Shown here in pieces: positions 10,521 through 22,854 of a DNA stretch of 64,000 nucleotides. Source of the DNA: Eonycteris spelaea (lineage: Eukaryota > Chordata > Mammalia > Chiroptera > Pteropodidae); contig PUFA01000204.1 in the NCBI GenBank assembly GCA_003508835.1, positions 2,666,001 to 2,730,000 on the forward strand, given 5' to 3'. The notes under the pieces were generated by a model. It saw nothing but the letters and a program-made list of their open reading frames with translations. It was not told the DNA's origin and ran no database searches. Both the position numbers and the translations under genes were made by a program. Positions within the stretch are counted from its first letter, which is position 1; each line of letters opens with the position of its first letter.

Positions 10521-10799
10521 GAGGCAAGTGTCTACAATTCTAACTCGAAAAGTACTAAAAACGCCCCATGGAGATGACGAGGATTCCACTGATCCTAAAA
10601 GACAAAGACTGAAAAAGAATACTATGGGGAGAGGACAATATATGCTTGTTCTTCCTCAGACTCTCAGTCTCAGCTCCTCCATCCTAAATTTTCTCCAATT
10701 CTAAATCCTATCCACCTCCATGCCTTGGCTTTAGAGAAGGCCTCTGTTCCATACTGGCTGGTGGCACCTTTGGTCCCCCGTGCTCTTGGCATCCTACAC

Positions 10800-10970
10800 T
10801 GTGTGTTTTTAGACCTACTCACTGATTACACTTCTCTGAACCTTAACTTGATCAACTATAAAATGAAAATATTGACATTTACCTCAAGAAACGAATTAAA
10901 TAAGACAAATTTCGTAGAACACTCTGCACAGAGCCTGGTGCGAGATGAACACTCAACAAACAGAAGCTCC
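10800..10970 (+). mobile_element. MIR SINE
   Basis: 'cttctctgaaccttaacttgatcaactataaaatgaaaatattgacatttacc', 'gcacagagcctggtgcgagatgaacactcaac': plus-strand MIR. Confidence 0.7.
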
Positions 10971-12659
10971 ACACTACTGCTGAAAATGAAGTGAGTTGCA
11001 CTACTAAGAGACAAAGACACACTCATACCAAGCACTCACTTTTCACTTACGAAGGCTTTCCAGATCTTACAGTTAATTTAATTTTGTTGTAAGAGCAAGC
11101 TAGAAGCTCTTTACTGGGCCAATAAAGCACACACACTACCACAAGTGCCCTATTTCTGAAGGCCCATAAGAAATCTGATTAGGCTACAGTGAACTGTGCT
11201 GGATGAGGAGAGGAACGTTAATGCTCCTGAATACAGAAATGCAGCTCTCATCTTGCATTCTCTCAAGTGACAAGGTCAAATGTATCATCACTCTTCCTCT
11301 AAGAGTATGGGAATGGCTGGGAAATGTTCCATTACTAAAGGAAGAAATTCAGTGGACTAAGAGGTAGGTTTGTTGGTGATGTGGTTTTATTTTACACTTA
11401 AAACCAAATCTATAGAGGTATCTTATTTATAGAATTTCCCACTACCCTCTTCAACCAAGCTCTCTGCTGACAAGTCAAGACCTGGTTACCAATGGGCTTG
11501 GCTTAATCATTTGTGTAAGTGAGCGAGCTCAATAAGAAATGCGAGAACCATAATGCAAAACCCCAACAAGACTGGGCAGCTGTACACTACTTCAGCATTT
11601 CCATCTTTAACTCACCCACACAGAGCTTTGAGTGCCAGAGGGGCCAATCTGCAGAGATTGCAAACACCGTAACAATCTATTGGGTCCATTTGGGCAGTGG
11701 TTCCAAAGCTATTTTAGACCAAAGATAATATCTTTTAAGAATTTAATGACATCAAGCCTCCCCCACTCCTAAATACACACACATGCAACATTTTGTATAC
11801 AGCCCCTGGGTGCTCAGGAACCATCCCTTTCCACCCCCTAAGCCCATCTTGGTCCTACAGGAATTCAGAGGAACAACAGTTCATGGGGGTTTGTGAGGAG
11901 TGGAAGGAGAATCAAGAGTTTCTCCTCTCATGCTTAATTTTCTCTATAACACAGTTCATTGCTATGCGTGCCAGCTCTTCACAGGGAAAGGGTTAACGAA
12001 TGATGTAAAACTCAGAGCCCAAACATTTATCTATCTGCAGTGCCTAACTCTGAGTAGCTACAGAAAACCTTGGAATCTTAGTGATTTCCAAAGGTGCTAA
12101 AAAACAAAAGTCCAAGAGGATGCTCTGGAAGAATGGGGTGGGGAGCGGGGCAGGCATGGTCCAGGCCTTGGAAAACAGTAGCAGGTGCCCCCATCTGCCA
12201 CCCTAGGAAGGGGCAGGGAACCTTGTTCTCTCTTGCTCAGTTCCACTTAGTTCTTCCATTCTCCACTTATGCAAAGACTGCAGATTCCTTGGATGACCTG
12301 TACCAAATCCAAATGGTTAAAAATAATTTGCTAAATACCTTCCTAGATAAATTGAAATCCAAGACCTTTTTGAACCTTGTCCAGTTATCCCTCAAAGGGT
12401 GAGTCGGCTGAATATCACGCACTTTCCTAGCTGAATCCCTGAGTCACACTTCTGCCTGTCAATCTTCTGATGTCACAAGTCAAACTGTGCCATGAAAGGC
12501 TGAGTAAGCATCTTTAAGAAATAGAAACTCAACTGTAAGAACAACAGGTATTTCCAAACACAAAATGTCCCTGCTCAGTTTCTAACTCAGCTACTGTATA
12601 TAAATTTAGCCATGACACTGGGAGGGGAATTTTTAAAAATAGAAGTCAAAGGAAAAGAA
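10971..12659. other. Unassigned sequence
   Basis: No recognisable repeat, exon or RNA gene; several overlapping open frames of 60-100 codons without supporting context. Confidence 0.55.
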
Positions 12660-12830
12660 TAACAACAATGTACCAGTCGCTATCTTAGGCAAGACGTATA
12701 AAGTGGTAAACAAGACATATGATGTCTTTACCCTTATGGGGATATATTTGAGTGGGGGCTACAGTAGGAGACAGAAAATAAATACAAATAACTTCAGATA
12801 GTGACAAGTGGCATATAGAAAATAAAACAG
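12660..12830 (-). mobile_element. L2 3' end
   Basis: 'aatgtaccagtcgctatcttaggcaagacg', 'ggtaaacaagacatatgatgtctttacccttatggg': reversed L2 3' end ('...gctaggcactggggatacagcagtgaac...'). Confidence 0.65.
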
Positions 12831-12844
12831 GATAAATAAAGGAA

Positions 12845-13020
12845 TAAAGAATGGTGGAGGTACTATTTTTAATATCCATTTTACATATGAGGAAACTGGG
12901 GATAACAGTGGTCAGGTGAGTTCAAGGCTACACAGCTAGAAAGCAGTGAATTTAAATTCAGGTCTGTCTGAGGACAAAGTTGTTCCTAACCACTATTACA
13001 TGCTACCTATTCATATTCCA
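12845..13020 (-). mobile_element. MIR SINE
   Basis: 'ccattttacatatgaggaaactgggg', 'caaggctacacagctagaaagcag', 'attcaggtctgtctgagg': reversed MIR. Confidence 0.8.
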
Positions 13021-13221
13021 GAGGAACCAAAGAATCTGAGAACAGATATGGCCAGAGACCATCAAAATTTTAAAAAGACCCTCCCTTTAGGACATCAGCA
13101 AAATTTTGAGATCTATGAACTCAAATAAGTGAGTTCATAAGGCTGCCATTGTAATGCTAATGAAACTAACATTTGAAATTCTGTACACGACATTTAACAT
13201 ACTTAACATCCTTTAACATAA

Positions 13222-13395
13222 CATAACCCTCTGAGATGAGAATTACTGTCTCTATTATATTTCATTTAAGTGCACTAAGGCTCAGAGAGTTTAAGTAATC
13301 TGTTCAAAATCACAGAGCTTATAAATGCAAAAGCTGTGATTCAGGCCTCCTGCCTCTGAGTGCATTGATTTTTCCATTACACCATGCTGCCTTCC
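13222..13395 (-). mobile_element. MIR SINE
   Basis: 'cactaaggctcagagagtttaagtaatctgttcaaaatcacagagc', 'ctgtgattcaggcctcctgcctctgag', 'ccattacaccatgctgcc': reversed MIR through to its tRNA-like head. Confidence 0.85.
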
Positions 13396-14399
13396 AGAAG
13401 ACTCCCCAAGGAGCTCCATTTTTCTCCCACTGGGAGACAAGGGAATAACTAACTTGGCAGTACAGACAGAAAGGAGTGACTGTTTTGCATCTCTGCCAAG
13501 CAAGTATTCATGCCCTTTGACACAATACCCAATGGATCTTTAGCAGCTTAAGTATTCTAGAATTTGCTGAAGAATTTTCTCACCTTCTCTGTATGGGGTC
13601 CAAAATTAAGAGGGGAAAAACATATTTATGTCTCATTCAGAATTCAAAACGTAATAAATCCTTCAAGGCCCTGGCAAGTTTCTCTAATCCACTGTAATCA
13701 TGTTTCCTTGTATAACAAGTCTTGTGATGTCTGCAGCAGCCTCTCTCTATAGTAACGGCAGCCTGAGAGCTGGAGTTCTTCTTCTCGTGCCTGGGGGATT
13801 ATTCCATTTTCCACATTAGGAGTAAGCCACAGACTTTAGGTTCTAAAACAGAGCCAGAAACACTGACTAGAATCCAGATGCCCTAAATATAATGAGAACT
13901 AAATTTTACTGCCTTCGGTGAAAGACACAAATGAAAAGAATGTACCAACTTCTAGAATTCTGGTCCAGAAAGCAAAGTTATGAATAGAGTCAACATGGGT
14001 TCTATTGCACTGAGAGACTCCTTAAAGCCTCCTGGAGACTTTCCAATGACCTCCCCTGCTTCATATCCCTGGATTTTTATTTTTACAAAAGCCAAACATA
14101 CTACTAGGGAAGGAGGACGTGCTATAGGCTTGTCATAATAAACCAGATTTTCATGTAGCTCTAGAACTTTCTGTAGCTTTCTTTTTACATTAAAAAATTA
14201 TTTATTTTTTCAGGGATTGGTTTGATAAATAAAAAATGATTTTTCTCTATGGTCAGATAATCACTTCTAATTATTATTAAATAAATTTTAAACTCTTTAA
14301 TGGAAATATTCTCATTTTCTATCATTTAGCATTAGATTAGTGTGAAATAGTATAAATATATGCGTCTCACCTCAAGTTGCAACTGTTAATAATTATAAT
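13396..14399. other. Unassigned sequence between two MIRs
   Basis: Nothing recognised; AT-rich toward the right end. Confidence 0.55.
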
Positions 14400-14640
14400 G
14401 ATGATGATGACAGATGTCTCATTTGTTGAATGCCTACTATGTGACAGGATCTATAAGTGCTTTAAATACATTATCTTATTTAATCCTAACAGTTCCTCAA
14501 CAAGGTTGTTATTATTTCCATTTTACAGCAAAAAGGCTATCTTATGATGGTCCTGCAGCTTGCTCAAGGTTACACAACTGGTGAACAGCTAGTCTTCAAA
14601 TACAGGGGATTGGACTTCAGAACCGATTTTAGAATAAAAG
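14400..14640 (-). mobile_element. MIR SINE
   Basis: 'atgcctactatgtgacaggatctataagtgctttaaatacattatc', 'ccattttacagcaaaaagg', 'caaggttacacaactggtgaac': reversed MIR. Confidence 0.8.
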
Positions 14641-15326
14641 GTGAAAGCCCTCTCCTCCCCACTGTAGAGAGCCACTGCTTTTAGCAACTTGCTATCATCA
14701 AATCTTTCTGAATTAAACTTGGTTTTCATAGGAGTAACTTTATTTTTACATTGGTTTTTCATTTGGGGGATACTTAATCAAGTGGTACAATTACAACAAA
14801 TCTATCTGTCAGGAAACACAAAAGACTTGGAAAGTGTACCCCTCAATTGGTGAGAGCAGAAATGTGCAGGTGTCCTAGAAACCAGCCTACTAGCTGGGAG
14901 CATCCAGCCTCCCAGAAACAGCAGATTATGCTTTCACAAGCGAGTGCAGCGTTAATTAACCAGGAGAGTTGATTAAGGGAAAGTTGGTAAGGAAAGCTTT
15001 ATTGATATAACTATTTTTTAAAAGCATATTATGCTTGCGATTTTTCAACTGGCTCTTATCACTTAATCATTCCTCTCCTGGTGAACTCTCGGGTTTGTAA
15101 CAGACACCTTTAGCTTTGTCTGCCCAGCACCCTCCTGTCTTCTGATTATGGCAAACACCTTCTGATGGGAACTTCTTCACCTCATGTCAACCATGTTCCT
15201 TTATAAACCCTGCCTCTCTGCCCCAACTTGACTGGTTCCAAAATGAGCAACAGACTTGAGCTGAGCCCAGAGTTCTCAATCTGGTACCCGAGAATATGTG
15301 GGCCAGTCCATGTCAGGTGATGGAAG

Positions 15327-15380
15327 TATGAATTTGTAGGCTCTGGAGCTGCCAGCAGCCTATGAATTTGTAGGCTCTGG
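15327..15380 (+). repeat. Short tandem duplication, 34-bp period
   Basis: TATGAATTTGTAGGCTCTGG occurs at 15327-15346 and again, identical, at 15361-15380, separated by AGCTGCCAGCAGCC. The perfect match suggests a recent event. Confidence 0.9.
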
Positions 15381-15744
15381 ATTTTTTTTGAACCCAGGAC
15401 AACTTCTGGACCAGGACAATTAGCTGGCATGGGACAAAGATTAGTCACTTTTCTTCTTTCTCCTGTAGGTTCTGCAAAGAATATTTTTAACCTCTCTTTC
15501 TCAAAACACAGGCTTTTGAACAGTTATTTTCCACCTCATTCCTGCCCATTGAAAGTTGAAAAGCTTCTGGCAACACACTGAATTTTTAAAAGCCTTGGAA
15601 CAGAGTTGAGTAGATCACCAGTGAGTAGATCAGATCATCATCTGCAGGGAGAAGACCTGTTGCTGCTACTGCTGAATGGCAGCTTTTCCTAAGGTTTGCC
15701 TGATCAAGCGCTCTTTCAAATGTGTTCAATGCTCCACTGTTTCC

Positions 15745-15802
15745 ACTTGTCTATGATAATTCAAGTTGGGTTTATGTCAGTTGTAACCAACAGAGTCCCA
15801 AA
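15745..15802 (+). repeat. Unnamed old interspersed repeat, terminal piece
   Basis: 'caagttgggtttatgtcagttgtaaccaacagagtccc' matches the terminal block of the 4.1 and 9.4 kb copies. A poly-A/GAAAA tract begins 50 nt later. Confidence 0.4.
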
Positions 15803-15851
15803 TAGAAATGGTACCAAAAATGGAAAGTTGAAAGTGACCAAGTCTAAATGC

Positions 15852-15943
15852 AAAAAAAAAAAAAAAAAAAAAAAGAAAAGAAAAAAAGAAAGAAAAGAAA
15901 AGGAAAGAAAAAAAGAAAAGAAAAAGAAAAAAAAGAAAAAAAA
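15852..15943 (+). repeat. Poly-A then (A)nG simple repeat
   Basis: A run of 23 A followed by about 70 bases of AAAAG/AAAG units. It may be an expanded poly-A tail of an unrecognised retrotransposed sequence, or plain low-complexity DNA. The lysine-rich open frame across it is not a gene. Confidence 0.92.
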
Positions 15944-16114
15944 TGAGATGTGGTAGGAGGAGAGGCCATAACAAATATCTCACCCATGGTGAATAATTCC
16001 CAATTGCTCTACAACACAGGAACATCTGGTTTAACAAGTTTGAAGTTTTAGGAAACTGAGGAAAGTATTGGATTATTGGACAGCACTGTCTACTTCTTAT
16101 ACCATTTCATACAG

Positions 16115-16160
16115 GGCAAGAAAAAGATGCTTCAGTGCAAGCTGGCCCATCTGGAGGCAG
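16115..16160 (+). other. Candidate short exon (unassigned)
   Basis: CTACTTCTTATACCATTTCATACAG-type acceptor, 46 nt open in all three frames, then GGCAG|GTAAGAAAC. Unrecognised; could belong to a non-coding transcript. Confidence 0.18.
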
Positions 16161-16754
16161 GTAAGAAACAGCAGAATTAGTGTATAACACCTTAAAGGGG
16201 GAACCCTTCTGTTTTTGGTCTTAATCTGAGTTCTTTTCAATGCAAAGGCTGGATTTTTTTTTGTTGCAAGCCATAGTCAGTGGTTATTGGGGATGATGGG
16301 ATGCTGATAAATGGACAGGAGTCAAGGCCCTTAACAGTGGTGAAGGGAAGGCCTGGAACTCAGATGCAGACTGAGGGTAGGGGAACTTTCCAGGGCCCCA
16401 ACCAAAGTTCTTAAATTGAGTCCCAGAAAGAGAAGCAGGGCTCTTAAACAGCTGTCGGAGGCACTGACTTCCATTTAGAAACCTTGAGGGCTGAGTAGGT
16501 TTTAACGGCTGGACCCCTCAAATTATTTGGAGTTGTCCCTTGGATTAAGATTCCATATTTTTAGAATGAGGGCATTGGAGAAGATGATCTCCAACGCGTC
16601 CTCTCAGTTTTAATGTTTTGTTTCTAGGTCATTAACTATAAAGTCTTATAATTTTTCTTAAACTACTGAGAACTCTCTTCATTCTAAGCATCAAACTTAA
16701 GAGCAAGTGTGGGGGTGAAAGAAATTAAGCACTTGCTTGTGTATCTTTGTGATT

Positions 16755-16890
16755 TCAGACTACAACTTCAGTTTTCTCACCTGTGAATGGGGATTCTGAA
16801 TGCCTGTCTTCACAAGGCAGTGAGAAGGGAAAAGTGAAAGCCTTCTGACCTCTCTTAAGGGAAGGTGCTATGAAAATCCTAAACTGGATT
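16755..16890 (+). mobile_element. MIR fragment
   Basis: 'cttcagttttctcacctgtgaatggggattctgaatgcctgtcttcacaaggcag' is the plus-strand MIR core. Confidence 0.65.
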
Positions 16891-16932
16891 AGAGCAAAGC
16901 TCTCTGAACACAAAGCTTAGCTCCAAAATGAC

Positions 16933-17080
16933 CTTCTCTCTCTCTCTCTTTTTCTTTTTTCTTTTCTTTTCTCTTCCTCTCTTTCTTTCGCTCTTCCTCT
17001 CTTCCTCTTTCTCTCTTTCTCTCTGTTTCCCTCCCTTCCTTCCTTTCTCCCTTCCTTCCCTCCCTCCCTCTCCTTTCTTT
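16933..17080 (+). repeat. Polypyrimidine tract (CT)n / (CTTT)n / (CCTT)n
   Basis: About 148 bases almost purely C and T, changing from CT to TTTTC to CCTTCC units, with only a few G/A interruptions. Confidence 0.93.
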
Positions 17081-17499
17081 GTTTGCCCTAGTGATGCCAT
17101 TTCTGACTCCAATCACTGCTCCCTGCAATTTTCACACATCTGTAGAGAACAAGTTTCCTAATGGACACAGAACTAGCCTTCAAGGAAATGCCAGTGCTGG
17201 CTCCTCTCTGGTAGTTCTGATTTTCTCATTTAGCATCCTATTCCATCTACCAAGTATGGACTCCCTAGATCCTTGGCTGTATCTTTCCCAGAGGTCTTAC
17301 CACAGCTAAACTTGTAAAATACTGACCCATCATGATAGATTAGTTTCATCCACTCTTCCTGAGCGTGAAACAGCAACAAGACTCAAAAGAGATGACTTAC
17401 TAATGGTGGCATTGTATGTATTCTGACTATGACAGTTAAAAAAATGGGAATGTTGGTCATGCCAGGTGGCTGTAAAAATACACTCCCTATAGGCTCTGC

Positions 17500-17775
17500 A
17501 CACATGGTTCGAATTAGGGTTTGGACTAACTGGCACCTTCTCTGAGAAGCCTGTCTGCCCTTCCCAGGCGTAGACAGCGGCTCTTTCCTTTGTGCTCCCC
17601 CACAGCACTTTACAAGAATAACTACCTCACCATATAGAAATCGTTTGTTAGAATTTACATGTTTCTGGCTGGGAAAAAACGTCTGGAGACAGGGTCTTTG
17701 ACTTATTCATCTTTCTATTGTTTGTCTTGTACAAAGTGAGAATTCAGTAAATTTTTGTAGAATGAATAAATTGTG
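17500..17775 (+). mobile_element. L2 3' end
   Basis: 'ccttctctgagaagcctgtctgccc', 'gacagggtctttgacttattcatc', 'agtgagaattcagtaaatttttgtagaatgaataaa': plus-strand L2 ending in the TGAATGAA-type terminus. Confidence 0.75.
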
Positions 17776-18169
17776 TGAATCACTACATTCTATTCTCCTC
17801 TTGAAGGGGAAATAATCTCAGAAGCCATGTAGTTTAGAGGGAAACCCTGACCTTGAACTAGACCATAGCTGGCGAAGACACACATTTGTGCATGATGTAT
17901 GATACTCTTCATGCTAACACCAAAATGTATACAAGAATGCTCAAACAGAGCCTACACTATTCCTTTAAAATTCAATATGCCAGGTTAAAACAACATGAAA
18001 AGAACCAGTTACCTCAGTGAACAAACAACTGATACACCCAGTTATGTAGCGCTGCAGATGCCTACTTTTTAACTGATTGTTTCTTTAAAAGAGACATTCT
18101 GTCCTGAGATGGCTCAGAGCTGAGCTGTGGTAAGTGGCTGTTAAGTTAAATCTCTGCATGATTTCGGAC

Positions 18170-18310
18170 ATGTGAGAGGCAGTATGGTGTAGTGGTTAAG
18201 ATCACAGACCTCAGAGCATTGCTCCTAACTCATAGGGCTGTTCTAAGGATATATTAATACATGTAAAGTGCTTAGAACAGTGTCTGGCACATAAGCACTA
18301 TTAAAAGTAA
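18170..18310 (+). mobile_element. MIR SINE with tRNA-like head
   Basis: 'ggcagtatggtgtagtggttaagatcacagacctc' is the MIR 5' head; 'catagggctgttctaaggatatatt' and 'gtaaagtgcttagaacagtgtctggcacataagc' follow. The middle part (soft-coded core) is shortened. Confidence 0.85.
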
Positions 18311-19084
18311 GCATCAGTTACTATTTTTGTACGTGGCCTGGCTAAAGTCTATCAAACAACTAGTAAAATAGCCATTATCCATTAAGTAAGGCTTGGTCTA
18401 TGTTGGCACTCTCTTTTGCAATTCAATGGTTTCATTATTAACTGATGGCTATTGCCTTGATAAGAGGTCATTAGAACAGGCCTGGCAGGGTGACAAATCA
18501 TGCCTGCATTTTACTTTTTTTCCTCAAAGCCAGTTACTCTGGCTGTTATCAGGCAGGGAGAACTAGGTAGCCCATTACCTTCCTTTTTGCTTTGGAGTTA
18601 CATTTCATGTTCAACTTTGGTTGCTTTCTTTAGTTGAAGTTTCCTAAAATAATGACTTAAAAAAAAAAACAAACTTGGCTCTTGCCCTTTTATTCTCATT
18701 CTAAAAGGATTGCAGGCTTAATGATTTCTATGGTTTTGAATGTAACTATCGTAACTCTTTTGGCTTCTGGCATCAAGCAGAATGTATGTAAGTATAAAAA
18801 CATGTATTTGTCAGAACTCTTGGTTCTAAATGTCAACAAGACCTGTGTCTGAGATGATACATTATATTTTTATCACATGTACCATAATCATCTTGGATTA
18901 CAAGGCAAATCTCATGTAACATTCTACAGAGATATCAAAAAAGGTTTTCTTTTTGTTGATATTTCACTGTAGTAATCATTGTTAAAATCTCATACCCACC
19001 CTCCCTACCCCAACACCATTGCTCCTAGACAAAAAGTGAAGCTGAAATCAGAGAAGGCAGAAGACAGACATATTATCTTGTTGA

Positions 19085-19250
19085 AACCCATTCTTTTTCA
19101 TCCTCTATCCTGATTCATAGAATCAAAGAGCTCATTCTCTAATAAGCTTGAGGTCACACAGTGTGTTAATGACTGAGCTGTAAGTAAAACTCAAATCTGA
19201 CTTCCGGGCCCGTAGAAAGGCCCATATTCTTTCTAAAATGCCAAGGTATC
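19085..19250 (-). mobile_element. MIR fragment (tentative)
   Basis: 'gaggtcacacagtgtgttaatgactgagctgtaagtaaaactcaaatctgac' resembles the reversed MIR core. A 15-bp tandem duplication follows at 19246-19272 (TATCTCTTTAGAG repeated). Confidence 0.5.
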
Positions 19251-19494
19251 TCTTTAGAGTATCTCTTTAGACCACTGAAATAGAAAATAAAGTTTGCTTT
19301 CAGTAGTCAATTTAAGTTAAAACTCTTAAAATGCATTGGTGTAGCAAAATGATGGGCTGTTTTGAAAACATCAAGGCAAAATCTCCATAAAAATCAAAAT
19401 CTCCTGTGAAATATTTCTGTTGCAAAAATTCATTGAGGCATTTAATGTGTGTCATTCACTTAGAAATCATGGGCCAATTCCAAAACCAGAAAAT

Positions 19495-19625
19495 CGAATC
19501 ACTCATTCAACCAATGCAAACTTATAGTTAATTACTATGTGCCAGGCAGTATGCTAGGTCCTGAGGATATGCTATCCAAGACACTGTCCTTGTCCTCAAG
19601 GAGCTCAGATATAGGGCAAATATTC
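19495..19625 (-). mobile_element. L2 3' end
   Basis: 'cactcattcaaccaatgcaaac', 'actatgtgccaggcagtatgctaggtcctgaggatatgc', 'ccttgtcctcaaggagctcag': the canonical reversed L2 terminus. Confidence 0.85.
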
Positions 19626-20939
19626 GACACATGTGCTAACTATCCATATTCTCTTAGGTGTTTATGACAGACACCATTAATTCATTATATGACTATCTTT
19701 CCTGCTAAGCCTGAAACAGTCCCTTCCCAACATAACTCTCTAAGCAGCCATGAGCAATGGATAAGAGGGGTACCAGAACTGAAATTTATCTAACATCCTG
19801 GACTCTTATAGTCACTACATGCCTCATAAATGCTATGCAATTTAAGTTCTTATTGTATGCACTAGAACCCTGATCCCCTCAATCAGAAGAGAAGAACTTA
19901 ATTTCTTTCATTCATTTAGTGTTGCTTAAACTCCTACACGAAGAACAATTCTTCCAAGTACTGGGAGAACCCTTGATAACGTCTCATGAAAGACCAATTA
20001 TGCCCCAATGAGACCCCAGTTCTTTCACTTGAAATTTCCATTTCAGATTGGACAGCACAGCCCTCTCTCTTATCTGTCATCACCCACAGTTGCCATCTGC
20101 TGCTAGAGAATCAAACAGAGTTGCTGTGCCACTCACTTCAAAGCAGCTGCTTATCACATCCAGTGATGTCCCAACTGAGAAAAGAACCGGTTACCGACAA
20201 TGCTGCCTCATATAGTTCTTCCTGCCCATAAGAGTTTGGAAAATAATACTGTTGACTTTACCTTAAGGGGGACCCAAAGACAGCTGCAGGGTCTCCACTT
20301 CATAAGTCTGGCCTCTTTCCTCTCATTTGCTTAAGCTGTTTCTTAGGGTTTGATCAAAGGAGAAAAAACAGGAAGACGTCTTTTTCTTTTAATGGCTTTT
20401 CCTGTGTCTTTAAACATTTTAATTATTTGAGATAAATAAGTAAAGACTCTGTGAAGCCCCTCTTTGTAGAGGTGCCTTATAACCCCGGAGCTGACCTTTC
20501 TCAGCAGTGTGGAACAGTGTGTATTGTTGCCCGGAAGGAGACATGTTGGAAGCTGCCTTGTCTTTGCACTTCAAAGAATATCTCCCTCAGAGGGTTCAGG
20601 CCTGTGGGGTGCTGTACACCACTCACCTGCATTTGCAGATCAGATTGCCTCCAATGCCTGGGCCTTAGAGACCAATATGTTTAGAAAAGTACAGATACAG
20701 CACAAATGGGAAAAGGTGACATAACTTAGAAAAAGAATTTCCAAGTATCTACTTCTTTCTACTACATTTTCATGTCCAAATAATGATTGTGTTTTTTGTT
20801 AGGAAGACATGGTAGTAATTAATGGATGAAGCAGAAGGAGAAAGAAGGGCTTTTTCCTGCCTGAAAGGTTTAAATTTCCTAAGGAAGGTGAGATGTAGTA
20901 GTGATAAGCTAACTAACCATGGGATTAAAATAAAATATA

Positions 20940-21522
20940 TAATGCTGCCAAGAGAATGGTAAAAAACAGTTACCAAAAGACCCAGCAAGTTCACTCCTAG
21001 GCATATACCCAAAAGAACACAAGTTGTACACAAATGTTCATAGCAGTATTGTTCATAATCACCAAAAAGTAGAAACAACTCAAGTGGCCATCAACTAATG
21101 AATGGATCCAAAAAATGTGAGCAAAAAATGGAATATTACTTTGCCTCAAAAAGGAGTGAAGTTCTAATACATGCTACAACATGGATGAACCTTGAAAACA
21201 TTATGCTAAATGGAAGAAGCCAGTCACAAAAGACCACTTTTTATAGTAGTTCATTTATGTGAATCCAGAACATGCAAGTCAATAGAAACATAAAGTAGAT
21301 TAGTCACTGCCTAGGTCTGGGGGTGCAATAGGATGGGGGTGATGGAAATGAGGGTTGACTGCTAACGAGTACAGGGTTTCTTTTGGGGGTGATGAAAATA
21401 TTCTAAACAGATCATGGTGATAGTTGCTACTCTGAATGTATTTACAAAACATTGAATTGTACACTTAGAAAAGGCAAACTGTAGGACAAGTGAATTATAT
21501 CTCAATAAAACTATTATAAGAA
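20940..21522 (+). mobile_element. 5'-truncated L1 3' end
   Basis: Old L1 wording: 'ccaagtggccatcaactaatgaatggatcc'-type text, 'gaagccagtcacaaaagaccac', 'aggttgactgctaacgagtacagggtttc', ending 'gaattatatctcaataaaac'. Confidence 0.85.
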
Positions 21523-22629
21523 AAACCCTGATGCTGTCTTAAAGGCTTAAAGGAGGAATAAAGAATTTCTGGCTTGGACGATTTAAAAGAGCATCACAAG
21601 AACAGCTTAGGTATTTGGGTTAAGTTTTGAGGCTAAATCATTAACTGGCATGTGGGGGAGATGGATAGGGAGCCAGTGTGAGTCAAAAGACAAAGATGTT
21701 CTGTGACTGTGAATAAAACAGACTGGTTAAAGAGGGAGCCATCAGTGAGGACCTAAGGAGATAAGGCTGAAAATAGAGTATGGCCAGCTTGGGCTAAATC
21801 TGAGGGGGTAAGGATGGCCCCTGTGAGGGCAGAATCCGTTCAGCCTTCCGAGTGCTGGTGGTTTCCAGGCCAACAAGGAACAAGCTGATAGACTTCTGGT
21901 CAGCCTCTCTCACAATTGTTAGGAGAAATGGTGTCCTAATGAGGGAAGGAATTGTGGGAAAACTTTCATACCTCTTCAAAATGAATATGTGGGAGGTCTG
22001 GATATGCTTCAGACACCCTACTCTGAAGGAGCAGACGGCAAAGAGTTGGATAAGGGACACAAAAGAGCAGAAGAGGAGCACTTGAATGTCCGGGAGCCAT
22101 CTTCCAGAAACTGATCACTGTGGACAATGCTTTTTCAGAATCATCACCATTATAGTTTAGCACGTGTGAGTCTTATGAGTAAAGAGAAGAAAACAAGTTC
22201 AGTGAGAAATTTTAGGACTTTACTATTCGAGTGAAGTTCCACTTAAAATCAATGACTTATTTCCTGAAAAGGTTCCAAGAATCAAAAAGGCATTCTGAGG
22301 ATCTTCAGTTTCCAGGCTCAGTAAATTGTAGTTCCTCTTGTGTTAAACTTAACTCAAGTTCCTCTTGTATTAAGCACACCTCACTTGGAATAATGTATGG
22401 CTCTATATAGTAATTTTTTTTTGTTAAACTATTTCATTAAAATTTATATGTAAATAATTGTACATGAGAGAAATAAAGCTGACCTTTTATAAATCAGTCT
22501 TTTCAGTAAGTCAGACTATCATTCTGTATGCTATATTCTATTGTTTTGATCATTTCAAAACAAACAACTGAGAAAATACAGCTTCTTGGAGGCTGTGTCT
22601 TTTGCCTGTTATATTCTCTACAGTGATAC

Positions 22630-22848
22630 TGTCCTAGAAAACTTTCTGCAACGACGGAAATGCTCTATATCTATACTGTCTAATATGGTAGCCACCCACC
22701 ACTTGTGGCTATTAAGCATTTGAAATGTGGATGGTGTAACTTAGGAACTGAAGTTTTTATTTTATTTTTCTCTAATTTAAATGTAAATTTATAGAGCAAT
22801 ATGTGGCCAGTGGGTGCTGAATTAAGTAGTGCAGCCCTATAGGAACCA
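22630..22848 (+). mobile_element. hAT-type non-autonomous DNA transposon (MER family)
   Basis: Contains 'tctgcaacgacggaaatgctctatatctatactgtctaatatggtagccacc' and, near the right end, 'atgtggccagtgggtgctgaa...gcagccctatagg'. The halves of this palindromic mammalian element are opposed around an AT-rich centre. It abuts the Tigger element. Confidence 0.65.
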
Positions 22849-22854
22849 GATAGT

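Noticed and set aside
15696..15956. Lysine-rich open frame
   Set aside because: Produced by the poly-A/AAAAG simple repeat.
16879..17161. Open frames on both strands across the polypyrimidine tract
   Set aside because: Low-complexity translation of CT/CTTT repeats.
18170..18250. tRNA-like sequence GTGTAGTGGTTAAGATC
   Set aside because: It is the head of a MIR SINE, not a tRNA gene.
20637..20680. Minus-strand donor CAG|GTGAGTGG
   Set aside because: Donor is strong, but the possible acceptors upstream give only a 30-40 nt exon with weak signals.
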